A DNA stretch of 30,203 nt from a virus. Under the pieces are notes generated by a model. It did not search any database, was not told the DNA's origin, and saw nothing but the letters and a program-made list of their open reading frames with translations. This document shows, one piece after another, positions 14,214 to 22,568 of this stretch (its first letter is position 1; the number at the start of each line of letters is the position of its first letter). The translations under genes and the position numbers were made by a program. Location: positions 1 through 30,203 of the IMG/VR virus record IMGVR_UViG_3300045738_000116; one strand, given 5' to 3'.

Positions 14214-14346
14214 ATATGCGAACTCTGTCATCATCCTTGACGATGATGGGAAGGAAGTCGCTCGTGTGGTATATCGACCGGACAAACCTCTTTCATGTGG
14301 GGCAAAATGTTGGGTGGAAACACAAGGAAAGGTAATCACGGAATGA
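14113..14346 (+). CDS. conserved hypothetical protein (HVNQHKIK family)
   Basis: A 77-residue, mostly beta protein beginning MKTIIHVNQHKIKAN, with PVLTVKTYK, YANSVII and VVYRPDKPLSCGAKCWVET. I recognise this pattern (HVNQH, LTVKTYK, YRPDKPLSCGARVW) from small proteins repeatedly found in phages and bacterial genomes, with no known function. The start ATG 14113 has AGGA at 14101-14104. It overlaps the previous gene by about 100 bases and the next by ATGA. The strong family resemblance makes this frame certain over the overlap. Confidence 0.8.
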   Translation: MKTIIHVNQHKIKANSKLNQREPVLTVKTYKTNEYANSVIILDDDGKEVARVVYRPDKPLSCGAKCWVETQGKVITE

Positions 14347-14642
14347 GAGATTGGGGAGATGGGAACGAAAACAAGAGGCGACCACACCATCCGGTCACAA
14401 GTCCCAAGGCATACACCAAAGGACAAATTGAATTCACGGATGCGGTGGAACTGTTGGGGCTGGGTTGGTGTCAAGGAAACGTGGTCAAATACATTTGCCG
14501 TTTCCAGGACAAGGGTGGAATTGAAGACCTGGAGAAAGCTCGTCAATATATCACCATGATGATCAACAATTATCAATCATGGTATGGTGAAAAAAGCGGG
14601 ACCACCGCAGACCAGGAAGACCAGTTGGAGACCAAGCCCTGA
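14343..14642 (+). CDS. DUF3310-like small phage protein
   Basis: A 99-residue protein with the DUF3310 pattern: IEFTDAVELLGLGWCQGNVVKYICRF, then KGGIEDLEKARQYITMMI. This matches the family signature of GN-x-x-KYI-x-R, KGG, EDL and KA-x-Y. Members are common in phage early regions; some are annotated as nucleotide kinase-like, but no function is established. The start ATG 14343 overlaps the previous stop (ATGA). Its 3' end contains the left arm of the terminator shared by the two convergent gene blocks. It is the last + strand gene. Confidence 0.85.
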   Translation: MRDWGDGNENKRRPHHPVTSPKAYTKGQIEFTDAVELLGLGWCQGNVVKYICRFQDKGGIEDLEKARQYITMMINNYQSWYGEKSGTTADQEDQLETKP

Positions 14643-14668
14643 TCAACTGGCTACGGTGGTCCCTTTTT
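14590..14668. terminator. bidirectional terminator between convergent gene blocks
   Basis: GGGACCACCG at 14598-14607 pairs with CGGTGGTCCC at 14654-14663. Inside this, CCAGTTG at 14621-14627 pairs with CAACTGG at 14644-14650. On the + strand the stem is followed by TTTTT (14664-14668). On the - strand it is followed by GC and then TTTTTT (complement of 14595-14590). So it can end transcripts from both sides. It overlaps the 3' end of the DUF3310-like gene and abuts the glycosyltransferase stop. Confidence 0.8.
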
Positions 14669-15429
14669 CAATGGAGTTCTTCTGCTACCTCTTTCCGATG
14701 TCGGAACAACCCTTCCTCCGCCCGAGCGGTGTAGTCCTGGTGCCACTTCGGATTGATGTCAAACATGTCTTTTGCGATGGGACGATTTCCAATTGAATCA
14801 TAGTGTCTCTGGAGTCCTTCCGGTCCCCCACCCGATCCCGACAAGTGACGGTCTGAAACTCCCCAACGATAGAGATAAAAGATGTCTTCCGCAGGAATCA
14901 CCTCACCCGTGAATTCAGAAATCCCGGCCCGATGAAGCGCCTGGTTGAACGCCTGATCCTCCCAGCCGCTCGCCTTGGGAGGATAGCCACCTATCGCATC
15001 CAGAACCTCACGTCTCCACACCGCCATGCAATGGGTGTTCCCTGGACCTTCCACATAGATGGTTTCTTCCATCGGGCAATAGAAATAATTCTCCGCCCTC
15101 CACTCCAGGCCAACACCCAGTTTGTTCATGGAATATGTCAAACGATGTGGTAAACAGATGTCATCATCATCCCAACGGCACAAGACATCCCCTGTCGCCT
15201 CTCCAATCATCCATTCCAATTTGTCCGATAAAGTTGGGAACCGTGTTGACAGATTGAACACACGGACTCCCGGTTGGCTGAAAATCAATCTTTGCCCTGG
15301 GGTGTCATTGCAAATGATCAACTCCTTGTCTTCGTAATCTTGAAGCAAGAAAGAACGGACCGCCTCATCAATCAAAAATTGTTGGTGAGGGCATCGGTTA
15401 TAGGTGGGCATCAAGCAGGAGACTTTCAT
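14668..15429 (-). CDS. family 2 glycosyltransferase
   Basis: A 253-residue GT-A fold protein: KVSCLMPTYNR at the N-terminus, DKELIICND, then the metal and sugar-nucleotide motif RWDDDDICLPHRL (a DxD-type site), and a later GWEDQAFN segment matching the catalytic ED of this class. There is no membrane segment. It would transfer a sugar from a nucleotide sugar to an unknown acceptor. It is the last gene of the - strand block. Its ATG overlaps the methyltransferase stop (ATGA), with AGGAG just upstream. With the two genes before it, it forms a sugar-modification set next to a Thr-rich virion-region protein, a plausible acceptor. Modified DNA bases are another possible acceptor, but the distance from the dpd genes makes this less attractive. 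Confidence 0.88.
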   Translation of the reverse strand: MKVSCLMPTYNRCPHQQFLIDEAVRSFLLQDYEDKELIICNDTPGQRLIFSQPGVRVFNLSTRFPTLSDKLEWMIGEATGDVLCRWDDDDICLPHRLTYSMNKLGVGLEWRAENYFYCPMEETIYVEGPGNTHCMAVWRREVLDAIGGYPPKASGWEDQAFNQALHRAGISEFTGEVIPAEDIFYLYRWGVSDRHLSGSGGGPEGLQRHYDSIGNRPIAKDMFDINPKWHQDYTARAEEGLFRHRKEVAEELH

Positions 15430-16019
15430 TGAACTTTCTCCTGGAATTCAGAAATCCCCAAAGGTTTTGTTGAAAATGTGATCAATGATCCAACCAACTT
15501 CCCCAGCCGTCCACTCCTGGTGTGGTATGCGTCCATCAGATCACAACCACCTTGCCACTGGTCTCCTTGTCCTGGTTTGTAGTCATGAAGAGTGATGATT
15601 GTTTCATCAGAAACATCCTTCTCCACCCAATCAAAGAAGAACTCAACCGCCTCAGCCGTGTGGTCCGCATCATAGAAAATTAGCTCAAAGTCCTGGGGAC
15701 GGAGAAGAGGGAGGATGTTGTGCATGTCTCCCATCAACAAAGAACACTTCTCTTCAAACGGTTCAGTGTTATCCACCCAAGCCCGCATCACTTTCTTCCG
15801 AACTTCGGGAGAATCAATGTGACCCACGGAAGCGGTGTAGTCATCCCCGTGAAAATAATCCACGGAGAAAACGTGGGCGGCTGTCTCTGCGAGTGCCACG
15901 GTGGACCGTCCCTGGAAACAACCGATTTCCAAAACAGATTTCCCACGAGCCAATTCACTCAACATCCGAAATTCATTATCAAACAACCATCCCGCAACGT
16001 GAGGATATAGTTCAGTCAT
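15426..16019 (-). CDS. class I SAM-dependent methyltransferase
   Basis: A 197-residue protein with SAM motif I SVLEIGCFQGRSTVALAE, motif II-like HVFSVDYF, the acidic FELIFYDADHTAEAV segment and IITLHDY, typical of the Methyltransf_24-type small-molecule or sugar methyltransferases found with glycosyltransferases. I chose ATG at 16019 (MTELYPHVAG) because AGGAG lies just upstream; the longer frame runs through the previous gene. It overlaps that gene by 8 bases. It may methylate a sugar added by its neighbours; the substrate is unknown. Interestingly, the previous protein contains a related but degenerate domain. Confidence 0.85.
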   Translation of the reverse strand: MTELYPHVAGWLFDNEFRMLSELARGKSVLEIGCFQGRSTVALAETAAHVFSVDYFHGDDYTASVGHIDSPEVRKKVMRAWVDNTEPFEEKCSLLMGDMHNILPLLRPQDFELIFYDADHTAEAVEFFFDWVEKDVSDETIITLHDYKPGQGDQWQGGCDLMDAYHTRSGRLGKLVGSLITFSTKPLGISEFQEKVQ

Positions 16020-17949
16020 TTTGGTCTCCTTCTTCCTCAAGAGTTTCGGGTTCCCACAATCCAATTGGACAACCCTGTTCCTTCCAAGACGCCTTCTTTG
16101 AAATGAAGCATCCACAAACGGTGCAACGATCATCCACCCGTTGTGGACATGTTGAACACACCAACAATCTCTTCTCAAAAGTTTCCTCTGAGGCTTTTTG
16201 AGCCCCATCCACCACATGATCCGCCATCGCCTTCATCAAATTCTTCGCCATCTCAATCTTGGACGGGAGTTTTGGTTTGTCTTTTTTCAGACGCCCCATC
16301 ACCGTCAATCCATATTCGTCTTGGGTGTGATAGATCACGGTCCACTCTGGATTCTCTTTCATGAATTCCCGCATCGCCGGTAACTTCCCCGGACCCGCAT
16401 CTTCTCCCCGTTCTCCATAGAGAAGGGTGTCATGAATCACGATGTATCGCTTCACCTGGGGACCGAACTTTTTGAACTCTTCCTTCAAATAGGCATAGGT
16501 GTGGGTTGAATCGATGAAGAGCATGTCCGTCTCTTCTATTTCATCAACAAAATGGGAACGGAAAACAGAGTGGATGTACTCCGTGTCTCCTTCGCACATT
16601 CTTCCAGCATGTTCCTGAACGTGATCCCACTCCGTGTTGTAAGAGACTAACTTTTTGGGGCGTCCAGCCAAGAACCCAATTGTGGATTCTCTTCGTTGGG
16701 AGAACTCCGTGACGTGATCACATCCTTCTGCCAGTTCCTTCAACTTCGGAAGGTGCTGATCCAAGTCCCTGGGGATTTCTTTAATGGCATCAAATATCTC
16801 ATCAATGCTCTTCATGTTCTTCAAGTTTTTCAAACTCTTTCCCGCGCCTTTGTCACCACAAGTCCCACACTCTTCACCCTCTTTTGCTGGATCGCCAACA
16901 ATGTTTTTTGGATCGGCACTCAAAATCTCCCAAGTGCTTTCTGACATCAAGCCCGTTTTGACAAAGTGTTCATGGATGGGGGTGAGATCACGTCCCAACT
17001 CATTGAACTCAAGAATGTAGTTCCTCACCTTGTTGAATCGGGTCAAGGGAAACTTCACACCGTTGGGACGGGCGAACCGATGAAGCCACCGCATGAAGGG
17101 AAGACAAATTGACTTGGCTCCTTCCTGTCTGAATTTCTCATGGATGTAGAGTTCCTCCCCGCCAAATCCAATCGCATCGGAATTGAATCCCAACCACGCA
17201 TCTCGCCGGCAAGAGAACAACCCCAACCCATGACCAGGAGTCTCCCAGGGTTCTTCATCGTCACTTTTCCCAGCATACTCATAGCCCATCTTGAACAACT
17301 CCGTGGCATGACCAGGAAAAGGCATATTTGTCGGGAAGGGTTCGCATTGACCACATTGAGTGATCTCCACTGGTCCCATGTCCATTGAAATGAACTTGGC
17401 TCTTGAGGGATTTTCCTTGGTGGGGACACCCTCTTCCATGACTGAAAAAAGACATTCTTGACCATTGCAATTTCCCCTGAAAGTGGAACCCCATGTCCCC
17501 CACATCTCTCCCCGCCACTGATCATTGAAGTGGGTGGTGAAGGATGTCAGATTGTCGTAGATCAAGGGACCAGAATAGATGTCCCGTGTGGTGGGGTGGT
17601 CATCATACCACTTTACCAGTCTCTGGAGAGAACCAGGATGTAACAGAACATGACAATCAACCACAAGAACCGCATCACCAGTGGCAACGTCAAAAATTGC
17701 ATCACGGGCCACGCTCGTTCCGTGGACATCGGGAAGGGGATGGTAGATGGAACCCGCCGTTTCAATGGACACGAATCCTTGCATCATGTGTTCAATTTGT
17801 TTCCCCGCCCTGGTGTGGGGTGAATTGTCCACCACAACGAACTCAACGTCCTTCATCACTTCGGGATGAAAAATCCTCATAGCCTGGATCGTGAAATAGA
17901 CTCCATCGTAATCGTCAAAATGGGCCATCCCAATAGTTAGCTTCGGCAT
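16012..17949 (-). CDS. three-domain protein: glycosyltransferase, methyltransferase-like domain, zinc ribbon
   Basis: A 645-residue fusion. Residues 1-310 are a GT-A glycosyltransferase: KLTIGMAHFDDYDGVYFTI, VEFVVVDNS, VARDAIFDVATGDAVLVVDCHV (D98 in the DxD position), and FGGEELYIHEKFR, the acceptor-side motif seen in GalNAc-transferase-like enzymes. Residues about 375-545 look like a SAM-methyltransferase fold (TEFSQRREST in place of motif I, then DMLFIDSTHTYAYLKEEF and RYIVIHDT), but the glycine-rich loop is degraded. Residues 598-628 are a small zinc ribbon (C598, C601, C609, C612, C614, C627), a type of end domain I recall on phage proteins. ATG 17949 follows AAGGAG. The sugar donor and acceptor are unknown. 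It lies directly downstream of the Cys/Thr-rich gene. Confidence 0.85.
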   Translation of the reverse strand: MPKLTIGMAHFDDYDGVYFTIQAMRIFHPEVMKDVEFVVVDNSPHTRAGKQIEHMMQGFVSIETAGSIYHPLPDVHGTSVARDAIFDVATGDAVLVVDCHVLLHPGSLQRLVKWYDDHPTTRDIYSGPLIYDNLTSFTTHFNDQWRGEMWGTWGSTFRGNCNGQECLFSVMEEGVPTKENPSRAKFISMDMGPVEITQCGQCEPFPTNMPFPGHATELFKMGYEYAGKSDDEEPWETPGHGLGLFSCRRDAWLGFNSDAIGFGGEELYIHEKFRQEGAKSICLPFMRWLHRFARPNGVKFPLTRFNKVRNYILEFNELGRDLTPIHEHFVKTGLMSESTWEILSADPKNIVGDPAKEGEECGTCGDKGAGKSLKNLKNMKSIDEIFDAIKEIPRDLDQHLPKLKELAEGCDHVTEFSQRRESTIGFLAGRPKKLVSYNTEWDHVQEHAGRMCEGDTEYIHSVFRSHFVDEIEETDMLFIDSTHTYAYLKEEFKKFGPQVKRYIVIHDTLLYGERGEDAGPGKLPAMREFMKENPEWTVIYHTQDEYGLTVMGRLKKDKPKLPSKIEMAKNLMKAMADHVVDGAQKASEETFEKRLLVCSTCPQRVDDRCTVCGCFISKKASWKEQGCPIGLWEPETLEEEGDQND

Positions 17950-17974
17950 TCTTGGTCTCCTTAAAGTTCCTCAA

Positions 17975-20900
17975 TTAAGATTTATCAACACAAGTTCCAT
18001 CTGCAAGTTGGCCATTAGTAGTTCCCGCAAAACCTGGCTCTTCACATTCACAGTCCGTCCCACACGGCATTTCCGTGCAACTGTTCTCCCCGGCACCGGT
18101 TTGGTTCCAGGCACCTGTCATTTCACAATTCATCGGATCACAATCCCATTGATATTGGCAACTCTCTTCTTCACAATCACATCCCGGTGCTGGTGTTGTT
18201 GCACATGCGGTAGATGGGGGACATCCTTGTCCCGTATACCAAGCGTCCATATTTGGTTTGGCGTTGCAAGCTACTTCTGTTAATCCTGCTTCACAAGTTC
18301 CGTAATTGTAGCAACACGATCCGGTTGGTGGCGGTGTGGTTTCACAAGTCACCGCACCACAACCAACGCCCGCTGTCCATGATTGGTTGTCACGGGCTTC
18401 GCAATTGGATTCCGTTTCTATATTACACGTCCCGTAGTTGTAGCAACAAGCTCCATCACCTGGGGCAATCGTGGTGGCACATTCAACTTGGTCACATCGT
18501 TTCCCTTCGTACCAAACTCCTGTTCCTTCACCGCTTCCTAAAGCAGCACATTCGGATTGTGTGTTCACCGCACAAGTTCCGTAGTTGTAACAACAAGCGG
18601 AATCACCTGGGTCAAGTGAAGTGGGACACGGTGCAACTTCTGCACACGTTTTATCCGCTTCCCACGACATGGAACCTGTTTTCTGTTGGCACGCGCCATA
18701 GGTTAAATCTTCGGTGCAATCGTCGCCATAATTCCAACAACAGGCCGACCCCTCCGATTCAGGTGCATCGGTGGTGGTGGTTTCTGTTGTTCCACTATGA
18801 GTTTCGGGGCAATCTTCGCATGTGAATCCTTGACCAAGAAAATAAGTGTCAAATTCACAAGCGGCGGCGGGCGGTGACGGGTATTCTTGGCCACAACAAT
18901 CCCCACCCGAAGCACCACAATGCCAGACGGTTGAATTACCAACGCAATTCATCAACTCCCCGTCTACATATTGGGTGCATGATGGATTTGGATTCGTCGC
19001 ATAAATACAACACGGCCCGTGACAACAACAGGTGTCCCAATAAGCCGGATCAAAGGGTGGATTTCCACACGGGTAATGGGGATTGACTGGCTCCCCACAA
19101 CCAGGGGCGGGGTTGCAAGAAGTTGTGGTGGTGGATGTGGCCGTGGTGGTGGTTGAAGTTGGACAAACGGTGGTTGTGGTGGTGGTGGTCCACGGGGCGG
19201 GAGTGGTGGGATCACACGTTGTCACCGTGGTGTCTGAAGTGGTTGGTTCCACGGTGGTTGTGGTGGTGGATGTGGGTGTGGTGGTGGATGTGTTTATGGT
19301 CAAACAATAATTGGAATAAAGTTGACCACATGCGGGCGGAGCGGTTGTTTCAACACTGATCGAGTAATCACTTCCACACGCCGTCCAATTTGAATATGAA
19401 CGATTACATTCATAATCTGGAAAATAGCAAGGACATTCATTTTGATCACAACGGATGTCAAGTTCCACCCAAGCCGGGGGATCACATTGACAAGAGTATT
19501 TCCAATCGCATCTTCCGCACTGGTCCCCACTGTCACAATTTGAACCTTCTTCGTCACACGGACCAGGCGGTGGTGCCGTGGATGCCCCTCCGATACATGG
19601 GACACATTTTGAGACTCCTGAAGTCACAAATTTTGGCGGTGGCCAATCCATGAAACCAGGACATTCAGCGCATGTGGAACCCGCCGCCGATCCGCACAAA
19701 TCCAGAACCAAAACCCATTGGTCGCACTCAGTTGAATAGTTGAAGCAACATTTAGATTCAGGATAATCACAAGCCGTGCAGGGATCGCAAGACGTGGTAG
19801 TTGATGAAGTGGTTGGTCCAGGTGTGGTGGTTGATGAATAACACGGAGCGCATGGATCTTGTGTTGTTGAATTTTGTGGTGGGATGCGACAACCCGTGCT
19901 GGCAGATTCACAATCGTTTCCCGTGTGGGAAGGGTAATCACAACCGCAACAATAGCCACCTGAATGATAAGCCCCATTGCACCAACCCAAACTTGTGCAA
20001 TCATGGGACACCAAAACCCATCCAGCAAAAGATTCAGAATAATGGAAATGGCAATTTCCAGTACAAGGGGGTGCCGGTGGTCCTGGTCCGGGTGGTGGTA
20101 AATCAACGCAAGGAGTGTTTGCCGAATTACAAAACGGGTCATCTTCGGGATAGCCACACGGACAACGGGGGGCGCAATCATTACTGACCGCGGACCAGGC
20201 CCACGCTCCGCCGCCCATCCATACCGGTTCCCCTTCCCACTCACAACCAGCTCCACAAGCGGCGAGGGTTGTGGATGTATCACAATTGCAATCTGGTGTG
20301 GTAGTTGTGGTTGGCTCTACTGTTGTGGCCGTGGAAGTGGTGGTGGTGCAATCAAGTCCTGGGACGGGAACTCCAACGGAACAACTTGTCTCCGTGACTT
20401 CCCCGTCAATGTGACCACAATGATCAGGATATTGACATTGGCAATCTTCTCCAATATCGGGATCAAGAGTGGTGGTTGTAGGTGCGACGGTGGTGCTTGG
20501 ATTGGTGTAGCCCTCTTGCCCTGGACAACAAGAACAATCCCCGGCCGTCGCCGCAAACGAACACGGGTCCGACGTTGTTCCTGTTGTTCCTACATATTCA
20601 CACGCATCCTCATTCCCCTCATCAGGAGTCCACTCATAGCCCAATTCGTTCCAAGTCCACGAACAAGTTCCCGTGCAAGAATTTTCGGTTGGGATGACTT
20701 GATTGCCAGGGCCAGTCGCCGCCTCCGCCCCCGTGGGCTTTTCATTCAACCACCGCCCATATTTGGACCGTTGCAATCGGATGTATCGTTCCCCATCCGT
20801 GACCTCTTCTGCATAAATGTTGTAACAATCAATGCGGATCTGTTGTGGTGGATCTTGTAAATCAAGAACGGGAACCAATTTGTATGTTTGCCCTGGTTCA

Positions 20901-21151
20901 TCTTCCCCAGGACTTCCAATCGCCGTTCCTTCCATCTTATAAAGACAAACTTTGTTGGTGCCTGGAACATCTTTTGACCTTGCCGGAATGACTTCCCCAC
21001 AAGGAAGAATCCCAACGTAGATTTCCGGTGCCATCAAATTTTCAGGTGGTTGATAGCGATGAACAGCCGGGAAATTCGGATCACCATCTATCTTGTCCAG
21101 GGCGGCAAGAATCCGGTCTCTGTCTTTATCGTTGAGAAAGTATTGTGGCAT
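17975..21151 (-). CDS. very large Cys- and Thr-rich virion-region protein with repeats
   Basis: A 1058-residue protein. The first about 150 residues are ordinary and Cys-poor (MPQYFLNDKDRDRILAAL onward) and could attach it to the tail. The rest contains about 110 cysteines by my count, many in CxC, CC and CxxC pairs, separated by Thr/Ser/Pro linkers such as PTTTTT, resembling a mucin. Near the C-terminus four modules of about 45 residues begin with CCYNYGTC or a variant. There is no obvious signal peptide. Its position after the tape measure and two tail-region genes suggests a tail tip, fibre or surface display protein. Three sugar-type genes follow, so Thr O-glycosylation is an attractive inference. 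Disulfides would be expected after release from the cell. The protein family is not recognised as a whole. The ATG is preceded only by a weak AGG. Confidence 0.82.
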   Translation of the reverse strand: MPQYFLNDKDRDRILAALDKIDGDPNFPAVHRYQPPENLMAPEIYVGILPCGEVIPARSKDVPGTNKVCLYKMEGTAIGSPGEDEPGQTYKLVPVLDLQDPPQQIRIDCYNIYAEEVTDGERYIRLQRSKYGRWLNEKPTGAEAATGPGNQVIPTENSCTGTCSWTWNELGYEWTPDEGNEDACEYVGTTGTTSDPCSFAATAGDCSCCPGQEGYTNPSTTVAPTTTTLDPDIGEDCQCQYPDHCGHIDGEVTETSCSVGVPVPGLDCTTTTSTATTVEPTTTTTPDCNCDTSTTLAACGAGCEWEGEPVWMGGGAWAWSAVSNDCAPRCPCGYPEDDPFCNSANTPCVDLPPPGPGPPAPPCTGNCHFHYSESFAGWVLVSHDCTSLGWCNGAYHSGGYCCGCDYPSHTGNDCESASTGCRIPPQNSTTQDPCAPCYSSTTTPGPTTSSTTTSCDPCTACDYPESKCCFNYSTECDQWVLVLDLCGSAAGSTCAECPGFMDWPPPKFVTSGVSKCVPCIGGASTAPPPGPCDEEGSNCDSGDQCGRCDWKYSCQCDPPAWVELDIRCDQNECPCYFPDYECNRSYSNWTACGSDYSISVETTAPPACGQLYSNYCLTINTSTTTPTSTTTTTVEPTTSDTTVTTCDPTTPAPWTTTTTTTVCPTSTTTTATSTTTTSCNPAPGCGEPVNPHYPCGNPPFDPAYWDTCCCHGPCCIYATNPNPSCTQYVDGELMNCVGNSTVWHCGASGGDCCGQEYPSPPAAACEFDTYFLGQGFTCEDCPETHSGTTETTTTDAPESEGSACCWNYGDDCTEDLTYGACQQKTGSMSWEADKTCAEVAPCPTSLDPGDSACCYNYGTCAVNTQSECAALGSGEGTGVWYEGKRCDQVECATTIAPGDGACCYNYGTCNIETESNCEARDNQSWTAGVGCGAVTCETTPPPTGSCCYNYGTCEAGLTEVACNAKPNMDAWYTGQGCPPSTACATTPAPGCDCEEESCQYQWDCDPMNCEMTGAWNQTGAGENSCTEMPCGTDCECEEPGFAGTTNGQLADGTCVDKS
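18235..18765 (-). repeat. four tandem Cys-rich modules within the 1058-residue protein
   Basis: Four diverged copies encode an opening CC(Y/W)NYG-x-C, then about ten residues ending in a Cys, a Trp-containing middle and a closing Cys pair followed by a Pro/Thr linker (TTPPP, TTIAPG, TSLDPG). The CCYNYG codons start near 18306, 18433, 18582 and 18728, so the period is about 127-149 bases. The modules resemble extracellular bacterial repeats of the form ACC-x-x-G-x-C...TEAEC...W...C that I recall from Planctomycetota and others. Confidence 0.7.
19110..19310 (-). repeat. low-complexity tract encoding Thr-rich linkers
   Basis: On the + strand this stretch is built from GTGGTGG and GTTGTGG runs. 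On the coding strand it gives ACC and ACA codons, producing blocks of Thr with Ser, Pro and a few Cys (such as TTTTTTTVCPTS). Other short Thr runs lie around 20290-20345 and 20460-20490. Such tracts can slip in replication, so length variation between related phages is likely. Confidence 0.75.
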
Positions 21152-21154
21152 GAA

Positions 21155-21670
21155 TTAACCTGGAAACACGTTCACCACCGCCTTGGTGGAACCCGACAAA
21201 CAACGAACCTCAATCTCTTCGCCCCGTGTGGCAGCCATGAAAAAACCACCGGCTGGAATTGCCCACCCAATCGTTTCCTTCTTGTTTCGGATGAAGATGA
21301 CTTTCTTCTCCTCGGATTCCATTTCTTCTGGTGTGGGGACGGTTTGAAAAATCTTCTTCCTGTTCTCCAAAAGTATTGTCCCAACATTCTCCACCCATCC
21401 CAAATCCAACGGTTCCCATTCTTCTTCAACAGTGATCTTCCTGATGTAGACTTGCTCTTCACTCTTGGGGAGGGTTGTCACATAAGAACAAGAGATTTGC
21501 GTTGGTCCTGAATCTGCCTGTTCATAGTAGACATCCAGGCGAGCGGTGAGTCTGTCACGATCTTTGACAGGGGAATGGACTTCTTCGGTGGGAATTAAAC
21601 TGTCCACCAATTCTGCTTCTTCTTTGGGTGTGATTTCTCTCACGATGATCTCCAACGATTTTGCTAACAT
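21155..21670 (-). CDS. unrecognised tail-region protein (171 residues)
   Basis: A 171-residue soluble protein without Cys-rich or membrane segments. The N-terminal part is acidic and helical (REITPKEEAELVDSLIP); the rest alternates strands, including TARLDVYYEQA, VENVGTILLENRKKIFQT and a last small barrel-like part ETIGWAIPAGGFFMAATRG. Its start overlaps the stop of the preceding gene by a few bases with a weak ribosome site, so it is probably translated by coupling. Position between the tape measure and the large Cys-rich protein suggests a tail tip or baseplate part. No family recognised. Confidence 0.68.
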   Translation of the reverse strand: MLAKSLEIIVREITPKEEAELVDSLIPTEEVHSPVKDRDRLTARLDVYYEQADSGPTQISCSYVTTLPKSEEQVYIRKITVEEEWEPLDLGWVENVGTILLENRKKIFQTVPTPEEMESEEKKVIFIRNKKETIGWAIPAGGFFMAATRGEEIEVRCLSGSTKAVVNVFPG

Positions 21671-22557
21671 GACAAGGTGGACGGAATCCCCAACGACAAG
21701 AAATTCGATTCCTTGTAATACTCAATGTCTATTTCAACAGGGTCCGCGCCATCACCAAGGGCATTTCCGGCACCGTCCAGGAAGACACGGGTGTTCTCCC
21801 CATTCACGTCTTTGTAGACCTCAAAGTCATTCTTGTTGTCCTTGTCACCACCCTTGGTGAGAACCCTGGTCCCTTCGTCAATGATTGTCCGGTCAAAGGT
21901 CTCAAAATCAATGTCAAATTCATAAGTCACGGTGAAATAGAAAGCACATGTCCCGTAGAGAACCCGCGCCCAGCTCACATTGGACAACTTGACTGTCCGT
22001 TTGGGGAGTCCCCACATCGTTGCGTCATTCACGGTGTTGATCATGTCGGTGATGGTTGACAACGGAAGACAAAGAACATTTTTGGTGATTGAAATGTTTG
22101 CCCGGTTGTCATCAAATTCAACCGCAGGTCCACGAATGATTTCATGACTACTTGTGAGAATGTCTTTGCCATCTTTGTCCTTGACAACCTCTTTTTGAAA
22201 ATTGGAAAATCCCCCACTGATGTCCGGGGGTTCATCCAACGGATTTTCAATTGAAGCATCTTGACACCGTTCCCGTGCCTTCGTTGTGAAGTTTTGATCA
22301 ACCACCCAATAGTAGCTTCTCTCCTTTTGATAAAGAGGGGCGGCGGAAATTGCGGGAGTACAAAAAGCCCAAAGATCATAATCATTCCCAGGGTTCCAAT
22401 AGGAACCGATCTGAGGTAAACCGGCTGCGACGATGGCGTGGGCGGGACCATCATAAACAGAATTAGACTTCACCAACCACTTCACCTTGTACGATCTAAC
22501 ACCCTCGGCGGAACGGCTTCCCGTCCAATTCAACGCACCAATGACAGTCATCGCCAT
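21664..22557 (-). CDS. unrecognised tail-region structural protein (297 residues)
   Basis: A 297-residue protein rich in strands and aromatic residues (ALNWTGSRSAEGVRSYKVKWLV, then WGLPKRTVKLSNVSWARVLYGTCAFYFTVTYEFDIDFETFD). It ends with an acidic, Gly-rich segment and FLSLGIPSTLSC. It has no signal or membrane segment. ATG 22557 has AGAGGA upstream on the - strand, overlapping the tape measure stop. The gene directly after the tape measure in siphoviruses usually encodes a distal tail or tail-tip component, and that is the best guess here. No motif proves it. Confidence 0.7.
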   Translation of the reverse strand: MAMTVIGALNWTGSRSAEGVRSYKVKWLVKSNSVYDGPAHAIVAAGLPQIGSYWNPGNDYDLWAFCTPAISAAPLYQKERSYYWVVDQNFTTKARERCQDASIENPLDEPPDISGGFSNFQKEVVKDKDGKDILTSSHEIIRGPAVEFDDNRANISITKNVLCLPLSTITDMINTVNDATMWGLPKRTVKLSNVSWARVLYGTCAFYFTVTYEFDIDFETFDRTIIDEGTRVLTKGGDKDNKNDFEVYKDVNGENTRVFLDGAGNALGDGADPVEIDIEYYKESNFLSLGIPSTLSC

Positions 22558-22568
22558 GATTCCGTCCT

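Noticed and set aside
15599-16364. Open frames of up to 200 codons on the + strand opposite the methyltransferase and glycosyltransferase fusion genes.
   Set aside because: They have no recognisable motifs or ribosome sites and are antisense to strongly supported genes.
19083-19359. Open frames on the + strand rich in Val or Trp.
   Set aside because: They are antisense readings of Thr codon runs in the 1058-residue protein; low complexity only.
19300-20860. Long open frames on both strands opposite or within the Cys-rich gene (for example 19624-20283 and 20411-20860).
   Set aside because: Composition and lack of ribosome sites indicate shadows of a repeat-rich gene; the main frame is continuous for 1058 codons.
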